This document shows positions 11,701 to 23,020 of a stretch of 64,000 nt of DNA, one piece after another (the stretch's first letter is position 1; the number at the start of each line of letters is the position of its first letter). This DNA comes from Tamarix chinensis (Eukaryota > Streptophyta > Magnoliopsida > Caryophyllales > Tamaricaceae). The stretch lies in assembly GCA_030549775.1 (NCBI GenBank), contig CM060175.1, positions 81,824,245-81,888,244 of the forward strand. The letters are read 5' to 3'. Below the pieces are notes generated by a model. It made no database searches, had not been told where the DNA came from, and worked only from the letters and a program-made list of their open reading frames with translations. The position numbers and the translations under genes are program-made.

Positions 11701-14700
11701 AAATGATTTTGATTGCATTTCATGCACCAATTTTTTAATGATTCGATCTTCTTCTTTGTTTGTGTGTGAAGGGAAGGATATCACTATCAAAATAGAGAAT
11801 GGGGAAACCACATATGACTCAATATATTTGACAAATCACACTATACACTAACCCAATAGATTACATAAAAAATAAACCAAACTGATTAGTTTAGCATGAT
11901 AAAATTACCTAGTTTTGAAAGTTGCATAATAAGCAAAGATTTGATTGAAACAATTTGAACTAGGTTTATCTGATACACCCTAAAGCGTCACCATTTTAGA
12001 CATGAAGGGAAAAAAATGTCAAAGCAAGGGGCGGTCCAATCAAGATCGGATCAATTTATACCAGGTCATATCAGTTATTTTTTTGAATGAAAATCATTTT
12101 GATCAAACCGTGGTTGAACCGCATATCGAGCACTATATTGGATCTAATTTTTGTTCAATGTTTAAAGCACTGAACTAAGATGTATACTCATTTCTACCAA
12201 TAGCCATTAGCTAAAATAAAATACATACATAAATAAATACTTTATTTCACTTTGGCATAGAAATGGAAAGCTTTGTGACACAAAGATATCGATGTTGTAA
12301 GATATTTTATTTGTGAGTAAATATGAGATTTTCTCCATTCAACAACTCTTCTTTGTATTTCCTAATATCATGAATCCTACAACCCCACTTTCTTATTACT
12401 TTAAAATTATTCTTTGGTTATTTTTATTGTAATTATTTCTATTTCTCTTATTGTTGTCATGTAAGAGAGTTAGATGTGGTAATTCATTCAAAGTTGATAA
12501 TGACAATAATTTTTTTTGAATATATATATATATATATAATCAATGTTATCGTCATTAATATAAAATTATGAAAGAGAGTTCACACCCATGCCAAACTTTT
12601 ACAAACACTTATGGTAAGTGATCATACATGATATAGATTTAGTGCTCCAAAAATTAAAAAAACAGACCCAAATAACACCATGGTGATATTTTTATTTATG
12701 TATGTATGAGCATATGTTTATTTTAACCTAATATAGTTATACTATTTTTTCCCAGACTTTATGACCTTAGATGTTTATTTTAACATGGTTGATTTCTTAT
12801 TTTTATATTCTTTTTTATTATTTTCTTATTTAGTGCCATTATATCAAAGAATTTTGAAATTTCAATGTCTAATCTATGATCATTCATGGAAGTCATTTTT
12901 TATATTAGTGATTTTTTTATATACGTATCCTTAGTTTTTTTCAATTTTTTTAAAAAGGAAAAATTAGGTGTGATTTTATCATAATGGTTTACCATTGCAC
13001 ACCCAATTGATCACTTATCCTTTTTTTACCCTTGTAGATTATTGAGATCCTGGCTATATATTTAGACATGAGAATCTCTGCAGCAGATTGATTTAGGAAA
13101 ATATGCTTTAAGTTAGCATTCATTTTCAATCTTATTTTTCTTCATGAACATGTCTAATCAATTTTTGTTTGAACTGATAATTAGGTTGTTGGATTGTTCA
13201 TTATATATCATAAATTTTTTAATGATTAAAAAAAATGTATTGATAGATCTTATCATCGACCCCCCCTTTACGTATTTAATTCATCCCTATATGCGAAGCA
13301 TTGGACCAAAATCTATTATTTAACATTTTAAAGTAATGAGTTTGTATACAAGTATACCTAAATGCCATCCCTGGTTGTCAACTTTTTAGTTTCCACCTTA
13401 GGATAACACCATTTGGTCGATATCCCTTTGTTATAGTCGTTGAGACGAAGGAAGAAGACAACATAGTGGTCAAGATTGAGAGAAAATAAGTGAGCAAATA
13501 AGGAATGGCATGGAGTGGATATGAATTCCTTTAATATAAGGGATTTTATATTAATTAACATGACAACCTATAGGTTGACAAATGTTAACTCATATGGTCA
13601 ATTATTAAGTTGTAGCTAGTATCGACAATTGATTTTATGTATACATATGCATTAAGTTAGTAAAATAATAATAATTGAGTGTTTTGGCCAAACTTGATAA
13701 GCCAAATCCACAAGTTCACGGACTCGTTATAGCATGTCAAAGTTGTGTCCACAAGAACTTGATGTTAAATACTAATTTTTTACTAGTTAAGACTATCCAG
13801 ACTAAGTGGGTTAAAAAGAAGCGATAAGTGTATAAATAATCAATAATAATAGGCAATACTAAAAGGAGTACAATAAAATAAATAAAGTATAGAATTGAAT
13901 TTTGGTCATAATTCAGAGGTGAAAAAGGAGACAACAAGGGAACCAATAACGCAACATACATAATAATTATAGCAAAAAATCCAAGGCTTCTCAACAAGGC
14001 ATATTAGAGGGGAAAAAAATAGAGAAAAGGGAGATGATTTATTGGGTAAAATGGGTGCTAGATGAATTATAACATGCAAGGAAATACTCCCAAAAAGAAT
14101 AAAAGGGTAAAGGAAGAAATTTCGATGCACGGTGGGTTCTAGAAGTCACGAAATAATTAGTTCTACTAAAGTTGTGTAGCTATTTAAGAAGCAAAATTTG
14201 GGGTAAAAAGAATGGTGTAGGAGCTCAACTTCAAGAGAGAAAATGGTAGGAATTTGTGTTATGCAATGACATATTTAAAATGAAACAAAAACCAAGGGAA
14301 GAGGACAATCAAAGAGAGCGAATGAGTTGTTTAAAGTTGGAAAAAAACTTACCATTGCACTATGTAGAAAATCTATGGATTTTATGTAGTGTTTGAAATG
14401 GAACACATGATTTGAAAAAAAATTAAATATGATAGGATAAGGTGTGGATTTAGTTTTTTTTTTGGTTTAAATTTAGCCTCACTTGAGTGCAAGGATTAGG
14501 GGTGCAAAATAGAGATTAGGCTATAGTAGAGTATATAAGTGAAATGTCATAAAATTATGATCATGGTACTTTGTTGCACTTTTTAGTTGGTTGAAAGGTA
14601 AATAACTTATATTATTATTATTTTTATTTATAAGGCTCTTTAGAATTAAAAAAATGGCTATATTATCGATTACAATTTATTTTTATTAAGAAAATTGCAA

Positions 14701-14953
14701 GAAAATTCAATAATTAGCACTTATTAGGAAAGATATCGGTTAAATTCTAGAAAAACATAAAAATATATGAAAATTTGTTAAATAATTTTAGGAACTCATA
14801 AATATATAAATATTAGGTATTGGAGTTGGTTTTAAGTTTGCCAGATAAAAAACATGTAAAACAGATAAGTTGCGAAAACACATTTTTTTTTCAAATACAC
14901 AAAACAAATAGTGAGGGATTCAAATTATCGCAAATTCATGTGTAATATTATTA

Positions 14954-14991
<38 letters not shown>

Positions 14992-15815
14992 GGTCTTAGA
15001 ATTCATTTGATGATCAACAAACTTAAAAAAAATGGCAAAAAATGACTAAAATAGTCTAATCATGTAAATGGATTTTTTTATAATTTAATGATTCATAGAT
15101 GTGAGAAACATGAATGAACGGAATAGATGGATCGATGGATGAACTCCATATCTACTTTTGCTTCAATTAGAAATTTTTGAATAGGTTGATAAGAGTGAAA
15201 GCACCAAAATAGGAAGAACCACAATAAAATATATTTTTAGCAGACAAAAGAATTGATTAATGAAACATTTAAAAATTACTCAAACATAATGGAATTTGGT
15301 AATAGATTTTTTTTTACAAAAGTGTTATGAGCCTAGTCAAGTATGGTAATTAGGGTTTGAGAGAACAAAGTATTACACTTTGCCTAAGGTTCAAGGGGGT
15401 AAGCTTGACCGATGCACCCACTATGTTATGGGTAAGCAAAAATAAACCCATTTTGTTAGAGGGGTTGACACATGATCAGTAAAGAAGTTAGATATGGCCT
15501 TCTTGGATGTCTATGGTTCAATGAAGGTGAATTCATTGGATAAATTATCATACTTTGTGAAATTTATCAATAAAGCTCTAGGTGCATCCCATTATAAACA
15601 AGGATCAAATATTGGTCAATTTCATAGCCTTTCATGCCAATGTTTAACATGAGATTGAAAGGAAGTTGAAGTTTATGTGCATTAACCATTGGAAGTATGA
15701 TGAATACAATGGTGTGTACAAGGCTTGCTATTGCATTTGCTATTGACTTGGAAGTATGCTCATTTAGTTTTCGTATTTACCTAAGTATAAAATTTAAAGA
15801 TTAAATTATGGTTAA
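8750..15815. other. AT-rich intergenic region, no gene supported
   Basis: No open frame longer than about 90 codons, and none resembles a known protein. A stretch at about 10000-10700 is less AT-rich and carries TATAAATAG near 10270, so it may be an old LTR fragment, but I found no termini. A GATC/CCGG-rich patch at about 12020-12150 resembles others at 24970-25110 and 62660-62860. Simple (TA)n tracts lie at 12520-12538 and 14956-14988. Confidence 0.5.
14956..14988. repeat. (AT)n microsatellite
   Basis: About 16 uninterrupted AT units. Confidence 0.9.
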
Positions 15816-15825
15816 GTTCTGTCTT

Positions 15826-17101
15826 TTTTTTTATCAAGGGTAAAAAACAGCTTTATATATATGAAGCATATATGTGTACAATAACACTAGGCATACTTGG
15901 CCTATAAACATCCATAAGCATCAAAGGATACCCCTCATACAACAAAACATGAGGGTGTCATCCTGCTCGGGTATCCATCAGGTGGATGGGGACAAAGGGG
16001 AGAAGAGCTAATGACTAGTGTTAGAAATCTATCGGGGCTTGTTTTTGCCTGTTTTTCAAAATCCTATAAACATATAGCTTAATCTCAACAAATAAATCAT
16101 CAAAATCAACGGTTACATCTTCAAAAAGGGAAAAATTCTTATCCTTCTAAACATGGTAAATAGTGGCTGCAAGTGCTAGCATCTGGGCTTGCTTGTGGTG
16201 TGGAGTTCTTCTCTTATATTTTCTAAGTGCCCTTATAGTGCTTTCCAGGGTGGTGCATCTTATTGCAATTCCTAACCATCTTCTAACATGCTGCCGGATG
16301 CTATGGATGATTCGGCATTGGAAGAACATATGGGTGTGAGTCTCATTGACCCGATTAAAAAGTAAACATATATGTGAGATGTCTAGGTAATTGAGTTTAT
16401 CTTTGGTTTTGAGTTTCCCCCTAGCCGGAAGCCAAAGGATAAATCCCTGCCTCTGTATATGTAAGTCATTCCAAATGATTAAGCTATTCTTCATTTTCTC
16501 CCCTTTCCTTCTGAGCAGTTCATATGCACTTTTAGAGGAAAACTTCAAGCATATCTTTCACAGCAGTAACTGTACCGGCTTTACAAATCAGCATGTCCCT
16601 AATCTTGCATATTGATTTCATTAGCAGTGAAGTTCCCTGACCAAGTGTAAGAGCCCACACATCACAATTTTGAAGGTACACTTGGTGTATCCATTTCGTC
16701 CATAGAGAGTCCTTCTTACTTTGTATATGCCATAGGTACTTACACATCATTGCACCATTCCAGGTCTTGAGATGCTTTATACCACATTCTCCTTCATTAT
16801 TCGGTAGGCACATGTCATCCCATGCAATGAGCGATTGTTTCCCATCCCAAACAAAACTTCTACAATGACCGAGAACTCTTTTTATAACATTTTGAGGGAC
16901 ATAAAAAATGTTGAGCCAGAAGCAAGAAATGCCCTGAACAACTGATCTGACTAATTCGATTTTTCCTGCATAAGAAAGTGTCTTGTTGTTCCATCTACTG
17001 ATTGTATTTGTAATAGCGGAGTTAAAGGCATCATAATCAATAGCCTTCAGTTTGATGGGGATAAGAGGGACCCCCAAATACCTAAATGGCAATATACTGT
17101 T
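15826..17101 (-). mobile_element. 5'-truncated LINE (L1-type non-LTR retrotransposon), 3' part of ORF2
   Basis: Minus-strand frames at 17092-16532 and 16548-16147 overlap in different frames, so at least one frameshift is present. They match the end of plant LINE ORF2: a FRYLGVPL motif after the reverse transcriptase core, an SRWNNKTLSYAGK segment, a WDDMCLPNNEGECGIKHL segment, then the zinc-binding zf-RVT-like end (KLNYLDISHICLLFN, then ETHTHMFFQC). The RT catalytic core and endonuclease are missing, as in a 5'-truncated copy. On the minus strand the 3' end finishes in a poly-A run (poly-T at 15824-15832). The flanks are duplicated: GTTCTGTCTTTTT at 15816 and GTTCTATCTTTTT at 17102-17114. 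Dead element. Confidence 0.88.
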
Positions 17102-17149
17102 GTTCTATCTTTTTATTTTATGTTTGGATTTATCTATGTTAAAGATTCA

Positions 17150-17830
17150 TATATTGCGGTTTAGAGTTTTAAAATTTAACCGGACTTAATATTCTTAGAT
17201 AACTTGTTGTAAAGTTTAGTTATTTCTATATTAAAGTTGTGGTTTATGGTTTAGGGTTTATTTTTAACCTAGGTTATGTTGAAGGCCATCCAAGACTAAG
17301 GTTTATTGTGTTTATTTTAGGATTATTATATTTATTCGATTTCTGGAGTTAGGGTTTACTACTTAACCTATGGATAAGTTTAAGCTCACCTCATTTTAGG
17401 ATTTACTTTATTTATTTTAGGATTTTTTTAATTTATTCAAAATTTTTGGGTTTGGGTTTAGAATTTATGTTTAACCTATGGTTAAGTTCAAGCTCATCTA
17501 GGTCTAACTTTTATTCTATTTATTTTTATAATTTTTTGATTTATTTGAGTTTTAGGGTTTTGTGTATAAGGTAGAAGGTTTATTCTTAACACATGGATAA
17601 GTTTAATGATATATTTTATTTATTTAGGATTTTTAAATTTACTTGAGTTGTAGGAGTTAAGGTTTATTTTATTTATTTTAGGCTTTTCATATTTTTTATG
17701 GGTTTAGGATTTATTTTTAATATTTTTAGGGTTTAGGCTTTTGTTTATTTACTTTGAGCTCTTTAAATTTATTTCGAATTTAAGGTCTATTTATTTTAGA
17801 CTTTTCAAATTTATTCACCTTATAATAAAT
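17150..17830 (+). repeat. Degenerate tandem array, unit about 103-116 bp
   Basis: Each unit holds a (TTTA)n-TTTTAGGATTTTT block, a TTTAGGGTTT-like block and an AACCTATGGATAAG-like block. The last recurs at about 17265, 17368, 17474 and 17590. Units are AT-rich and diverged. The T3AG3-like pieces look telomere-like but are scattered, not a telomeric array. Confidence 0.65.
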
Positions 17831-18494
17831 AAAAATATAAATAACAATAGTTTTAACTATTGCTATCGATATAAATTTGAATAACAATAATTGTATAACA
17901 ATAATCTTACTAGATACTAATAATATTCCATCCTAGTATTCAAAATTGTTTTATTTATGTGATTGAAAAAATGCAACGAGTCCTATATCTAAACTTAGTT
18001 GCCAGAAATTTTGGTATTTGTTGATTGACACACTCCTGCAACAATAGAAATGACAAATGAGTAGGTAGAATTTTTATTAAATCTTGATTATTTGATCGAA
18101 CGGTTGTACGTTTTTCTTAAGTATGTATTTTAGGTAGAATATATATATATATATATCTTCGATACAATAATCTTTACTAGAGGACCCTCACGGCACGTTG
18201 AAGGACGAACTCGATAATGTGAGGGATTTGAGGGACAAAACAGTAATATCGAGTAAAATTGAAAATGCTGCGAGAGCCCGCTCGTTCAAACCGATGTTTC
18301 ACTTTCAAACTTGTTCCAAAATTTGAAGATCCAGGAAATGCAAAATATGAAAATTTCACCAGCCTGATTCTCTTTAGCAAAACATCGCCCAAAACTCATC
18401 CATAAATCCGCTCACAGCCTTGAATTTGAACCTTGCCATTCTACCCAATCTCTTGCTCTCTCTATCTCTCTGCAACCAAAGAGCTTTACCTCTC

Positions 18495-18502
18495 TTTCCC
18501 GG
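18495..18502 (+). promoter_or_regulatory. E2F-like site in POLYCHOME-family gene leader
   Basis: TTTCCCGG lies about 140 bp upstream of the start codon and is close to the plant E2F consensus TTTSSCGC. Cell-cycle expression is expected for this family. A single imperfect 8-mer is weak evidence. Confidence 0.25.
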
Positions 18503-18641
18503 CCATTCTGCTTTGATCGTTAGAACATCCAAAAATAGAAGTTGAATCTGAGAAAATTTTCTGGCTTGTTTTGAAGTTGAGATTAGTGCATTTCTGCTGA
18601 AGTCTTTCTGGGTGACTATATTGCTCATTTATAGGTCAAAA

Positions 18642-21600
18642 ATGCCTGTAACGAGAGACAGATTATCAAGACCCGTAGACATATCTGCGCTGCTCCATAG
18701 TGCTCGTCGTAGAGTGGATCTCGTAGTTGATGAACCGGGATTAAGGAGTTCCGGTTTAGGCAGGTCTCCGGTTGGATCTGGGTCACCATCGAGTAATCCC
18801 TTTAGTGTTCGGGTAGGCAGCGGGGGAACACCGACTGGTTCAGCTAGAAGGGGATTTAGGCATGGCAGAAATTTACATGAAAGTAGAATTGGACGAGAGA
18901 ATATCACACCCAGGACCGTACGTCGTGGTCGTGTTGGTATGCGGGTTAGGAACAGAAATAGTGTGTTACCTTCTTGGTACCCGAGGACTCCTTTGAGGGA
19001 TGTCACTGCGGTCGTCAGGGTATGATTCTCTGCACTTTATTTAGCTTTTATTTCTAAGCATCGTTTACTGATTGTTCTAGGTATGGTTTTTTTTTTGAGC
19101 TTGATGTTGAAAAGTGTTGAGTTACCATGGTGATATCAGAGATTCGAACACAAACAGAAACTAAAGAAAAGAGAGGAACTGAGAACAGATTCGTGTTCTG
19201 TGCTGTGTTCTATTTTATTTACACTGTTGTATTACCTTTTATGGCTTGTTTGGTATGAGGGTAATAGAGGTAGAAAAATTTCTCCTTTATTTTACATCTT
19301 TTATATTAAGTATTTAATAATAATAAATATATTTTAATAAAATACCCATTTTAGATTAAATTAAGATCTAAAATGGGTATTTATTAGAATATAAATATTT
19401 AATTTTAAATAGATTATATAAGATATATAAAATATGAGGGGAATTTTTCCACTCCTATTACCCCCATACCAAACGAGCACTTATAGGTAACAGTAGGGCT
19501 AAATTAACTCGTAGTCTTTTAAGGGTTTTAACTAACTGATTACAAAATGTATTTAATAAACTATATATGTCAACACCCACCTTCAAGTTGGAGGGTGAGA
19601 TGGAGAGAGTACCCCAACTTGGAAATGAAAGAATTGTGTAAGGGACAAGATAGTGAATTTGTGAATATGTTAGCATTTGATCAAATCAATGAGAAATTCT
19701 ACCAATTTTAGCATTTGATCATTCCTTGTGTGCTTTTCATTCTCATCACAAGTGTAACCATTGGTGCACTCTATTTTTGCTAAGAGAGTTGACTGATTGT
19801 CCTAATTGTTCTTTAGTATAGTGAAGTAGGAGGTGATATTATCGGTTCAGTGAGTGTTAAGTCATATATTTTTTTGAGTCTAAAAGACTTGTGCATAGTT
19901 GGTTTGTCTGAATCTTTGTTCAAGTTAAGGTATATCTCTCTATTTGTGGATCACAGAATTACTCTCTAAGCAATTGGGTTACTTTGTGCGTTGATTATCT
20001 AGGAGATAACTATATTGTTACATATCTCCTATTGCTTGAAATTAAGATCAGTTGAAGGAGGTTTTTTTTATGAACCATCAATGAAATAAAGTTTGTCCTT
20101 GGCAAATAAATTGATTTTCATGGATCTTTTTTAAGTGGAGAGGCCATGACCATAAAATTGATATGATACAAGAAGTGCACTGGGAGTATTGGAAGATTGC
20201 AACTGGAAGTAAGAGGTAAATTTGAATTTGAAGAATTATTGTCCAATGGATTAGGATCAGGAGATGGAATTGCTATAAATGAATTAGGCATTTTGTTTGA
20301 GATATGGCAGGTAATGTGTTTGGGAAAATGTTAGTGAAGAGAAACTCAAGTTTTGATATCATGTTGAGCTCCCATGGGGATTCTAGGGATTCAAACACAA
20401 ACAGAAACTAAAGAAAAGAGAGAAATTGAGCATATATATGTATTATGTTGAATCCCTAAAATCAACATGGGAGCTCAACATGATATCAAAGCATATCCAA
20501 TAGATGCCTTTGCTTTCATTTAACTCTCTCATTTTGCTAAGGTGTATGTGGAACACGTCTTTGAAGAAAAAATCCTTAGTTTTGAAACAAACTGTTGCAT
20601 GATTTATTTCACCATCCACTCCCATTGTTGCTTTACATTTGAATTGGTTCTTGACATATGCAAGAAAACCAATTGTGGTATTGGGTACTTGTTTACTATT
20701 TAAAAGAAATGGCTAAGTAGTTTGTGAGACATCATCAATGATAGTAAAAAAATAATAGGCTGTAGGTAAAGGAGTTCTATATGGTCCCCTTTATCCATAT
20801 GATGTTTGGTAAGAGCATGTATGTCACTAGTATAGCTAGACAAATTAGTACTCAAACATATATCAACATGCTTTAATTTTGGCAGAGAAGTGTGTCCTAA
20901 TCAAGCATGTGCAATGTTTAAGTTTGTCCTCTTATTACATGAAGTACTAGCATTATAATGAGAAACAAAATTGGACAAGTCACAAGAAGGAGCAACAAAC
21001 TAAATAGTGTAGTGTCCACCCTCTTTACATCTAGTTGCCATCACTTGTTTAGTAGGTGACTCTTGGAACATACATTTAGTGGAATTGAAGCAGGAAATAA
21101 GTTTAGGGTGATAAAAGCTTAAATGATGGTATATAAAGCATATCTCTAAGTAAGAGAAGATCATTAAGTTGCATATCACCAACATGAGTAACGTGTTGTT
21201 TAGTTTCATTTGGGAAACCAACAAATATAGGAGAATCTAGGGGTTGAATTTGGATAAGCAGTGGAGACATGACACATACGGTTAGAAGGTCTTGTATCTA
21301 TAATATGAGTTTATATTTGAGGCATGAAATTTGTTAAAATAGCAATGTTACATGAAAAGTTCACACAGGAACTTGCATTAGGATCAAGTGTGTTTAATAC
21401 TTTTCTTTGATAGATTTCAAGACCTCTTGGCATTTTTTATTGATGAGAAAAAGATTAATGCGAGTCTTAGAGACATTTGAGCTATGATTATGTGGCCGTG
21501 GAGCATTTGAAATATTAGAAATAGAGAAGCATTCAAGTGGATTGTCATGAAACTCATTGGCATGGATTGCATTAGTTGTCACCATCCAATTAAATAGCAG

Positions 21601-22562
21601 TCCCGCTATAGCGTAGCGGCCGCTATTTAGCCGCGACACGGAATTACCGATATGCTACGGTTTTAAAATTTCACATAAATCGACCGATAAATCGCCGTTA
21701 AATCGGCCAATAAATTGGTATCACCGATAAATTCAGATAAATTGGAAAATATCTTGAAATGTGATGGCATTAGGAGTTTCTTCCGGCATGTGATGCTGAA
21801 ATAATGGAGTTGGTTTCTTGAAATGTGTAGGACAAACGAGCTCCTCTGGTGTCGGCCGCTTGGATATTGCTTGAACTTTTTGCTGGGAAAATATGACCTT
21901 TTTTATTGCTCAATTTTAGGAAGATTGGTGCTGGATGAAGAGGCTCTTTGACGCTTGTTGCTGATAGTTTATGATTTAGGACGTGTCTAATGCTTATTTT
22001 CAGTATCTGTTATTTCCTTTTCCAGGTTCTCTATATTTTACAATGCAGTTAGACATAGGATTCATTCAGCCACCTGTTGCTGTTATTTTCTGTCTGAGAG
22101 TTGCTTTCTTGATATCTTTGTTAAGAGTTACGCTTGTTTTGTAAATGGCCCGTAGACAGAAGAAGCAGGCTGATAAACAGGTTTCTGTTCTACGCTGTAC
22201 AGGCTATTGAACGAAGAAGAGCCCAACTGAATGAGCTTGAAGCAACTCAGCTTATTGAACTCCAAAATGATGGTCCAGGAACAAGTTCTCTTGCCGATCA
22301 CAACATTTCCTTCAGGACACCAGCGCCTGTCAAGTGCAAACCTAAGCTTTCTCGTGCCAGCAAAGTACGGAAAATACTTGCCGATATCGCTGACGAGAAG
22401 GATGGTGGATCAGAAAACTTGACGCCGCAAAGGAAGGTGCTGAACTCAATCGACAAAGTTAGAGAGGCCTGGATGGAGGATCAGAAGAAGTTGGAGCAAA
22501 CACCTGCGGCAAAGAAAGCCGAGAGGGAAAGAAAAGTGCGTACTTTGAAGTCCATGCGCTGA
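18642..22562 (+). CDS. UVI4/OSD1 family (PYM): POLYCHOME/UVI4/OSD1-family APC/C inhibitor, two exons (18642-19019, 22203-22562)
   Basis: Exon 1 (126 codons) ends at a GTATGA donor and exon 2 (119 codons plus stop) begins after TGTACAG; the join is phase 0, giving 245 residues, close to the roughly 240 known for Arabidopsis family members. I chose the ATG at 18642 because the product then begins MPVTRDRLSRPVD, like the family; an in-frame ATG at 18612 would add ten unrelated residues. Visible motifs: D-box-like RDRL (5-8), GREN (84-87, the GxEN box), the family signature SWYPRTPLRD (111-120), CDK-type sites TPLR (116-119) and TPQR (200-203), a basic Lys/Arg-rich C-terminal half, and the terminal Met-Arg tail (244-245) that contacts the APC/C. 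From family knowledge: these nuclear proteins restrain the anaphase-promoting complex and so control endoreduplication and meiotic progression. Which paralogue this is cannot be told here. No disabling change is seen. Confidence 0.93.
19115..19575 (-). mobile_element. 3' LTR of a minus-strand Copia retrotransposon, with nested MITE
   Basis: Read on the minus strand, the LTR starts TGTTGACATATATAG at 19575 and ends GGTAACTCAACA at 19115. It is preceded by a polypurine stretch (minus AAGGTGGG, about 19576-19583) and by the decayed end of the RNase H frame (19640-19580, with SWGTLSISPSNLKVG). The pattern of a pol end followed by a purine tract and TGTTGACA is typical of plant Copia. The 239-bp MITE at 19242-19480 interrupts it. 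Confidence 0.7.
19242..19480. mobile_element. Tourist-like (PIF/Harbinger) MITE, 239 bp
   Basis: Terminal inverted repeats of about 40 bp begin GGCTTGTTTGGTATG on the left and, inverted, GTGCTCGTTTGGTATG on the right. It is flanked by the 3-bp duplication TTA (19239-19241 and 19481-19483), the PIF/Harbinger signature. The centre is also palindromic (AAAATACCCATTTTAGAT facing GATCTAAAATGGGTATTT), so nearly the whole element can form one hairpin. No coding capacity. Confidence 0.85.
20346..20492. repeat. Head-to-head inverted Copia LTR ends with primer-binding sites
   Basis: TGATATCATGTTGAGCTCCC at 20350-20369 is mirrored exactly by GGGAGCTCAACATGATATCA at about 20469-20488. Each arm is an LTR end (CTCAACA) followed outward by a tRNA-Met primer-binding-like sequence (TGATATCAAA(A/G)C). 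About 75 bp after the left arm resembles 19115-19190, the end of the LTR described there. Two LTR ends of one family thus face each other, about 129 bp apart, which implies an inversion or recombination event. Confidence 0.65.
20484..21640 (-). mobile_element. Copia gag / gag-pre-integrase / integrase remnant
   Basis: Minus-strand frames read in Copia order from right to left. A gag-like piece spans 21639-21394. A piece at 21160-21000 matches the gag-pre-integrase region (FNSTKCMFQESPTKQ then CKEGGHYTI). An LGH-type zinc-binding region with stops lies near 20935-20860, and an integrase start (FLTIVDD-like) near 20740-20700. It is riddled with stops and frameshifts, with RT missing before the LTR at 19115-19575. 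It is the decayed internal region of an element inserted opposite to the host gene. Confidence 0.7.
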
Positions 22563-22849
22563 CGATATGCGTTTTTTTTTTTCTAATTTTGAAGGACGGA
22601 GTGAGCCGACAGGAGCATGGTAGTTCGACTCATCCACTGATGAGGGGATACCAAGGGCTTGAAAGCCTGATTGAGACGGGATTGAGTTGGAGGAAGTTTG
22701 AATGGCGCCAGGGATCACTTTCTTGGGATCTAGTATCCGTATTTCCTCTCTCATGTACATGTAGACTGTAGTTTTCTTTCTTCTGCTTTCTGACGACTTC
22801 GCCGTATATTAGCACGCACCCATCTAATGATCCATGGGATGGTACTTAA
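22563..22849 (+). other. Probable 3' untranslated region of the POLYCHOME-family gene
   Basis: Sequence of mixed composition after the TGA, unlike the AT-rich flanks. I cannot place the polyadenylation site. Confidence 0.45.
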
Positions 22850-23020
22850 TTAAACAGGCAATATTCGTTGCCATATGTGGAGTGGGGCAGTAATGGCTTT
22901 GCAGCTTTTGCTGGACAGCCACCTACTCTGATTCAAGAAAGGAACAACTTTGTACAGTGGGGCAACGGATCAGATTCTGGTATGATTCCTTCGGGACCTT
23001 TTCAGCATATGCAGCGATAA
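22850..23020 (+). pseudogene. Orphan exon-like open frame, 56 codons, no start codon
   Basis: An acceptor-like AAACAG ends at 22857, and a frame stays open from 22850 to a TAA at 23018-23020. It encodes QYSLPYVEWGSNGFAAFAGQ, then PPTLIQERNNFVQWGNGSDS, then GMIPSGPFQHMQR. Its composition (Trp, Gly, Pro, Gln, Phe) is protein-like and unlike the AT-rich flanks, and what follows looks like a 3' UTR. There is no upstream ATG and no partner exon that I can recognise. It could be a last exon of an unannotated gene or alternative transcript, a relic of a broken gene, or a captured fragment. A minus-strand frame (23120-22923) overlaps it and cannot be excluded. Function not recognised. Confidence 0.35.

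Larger units (their letters stand above)
19020..22202 (+). other. Intron of the POLYCHOME-family gene, 3.2 kb, transposon-filled
   Basis: GT at 19020 and AG at 22201-22202 after a pyrimidine-rich run. Most of the length is explained by a rearranged minus-strand Copia (19115 to about 21600) and a nested Tourist-like MITE. A short patch at about 21600-21760 is rich in CGATAA/CGGCC-type words, resembling a patch in the intron of the second gene (about 48000-48190). Confidence 0.85.

Noticed and set aside
17150..17830. Interstitial telomere
   Set aside because: TTTAGGG-like words are isolated within longer units; no consecutive telomeric repeats.
22589..22771. 60-codon frame just after the POLYCHOME-family stop
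   Set aside because: Likely 3' UTR; no similarity I can recognise, and it overlaps an opposite-strand frame of similar length.
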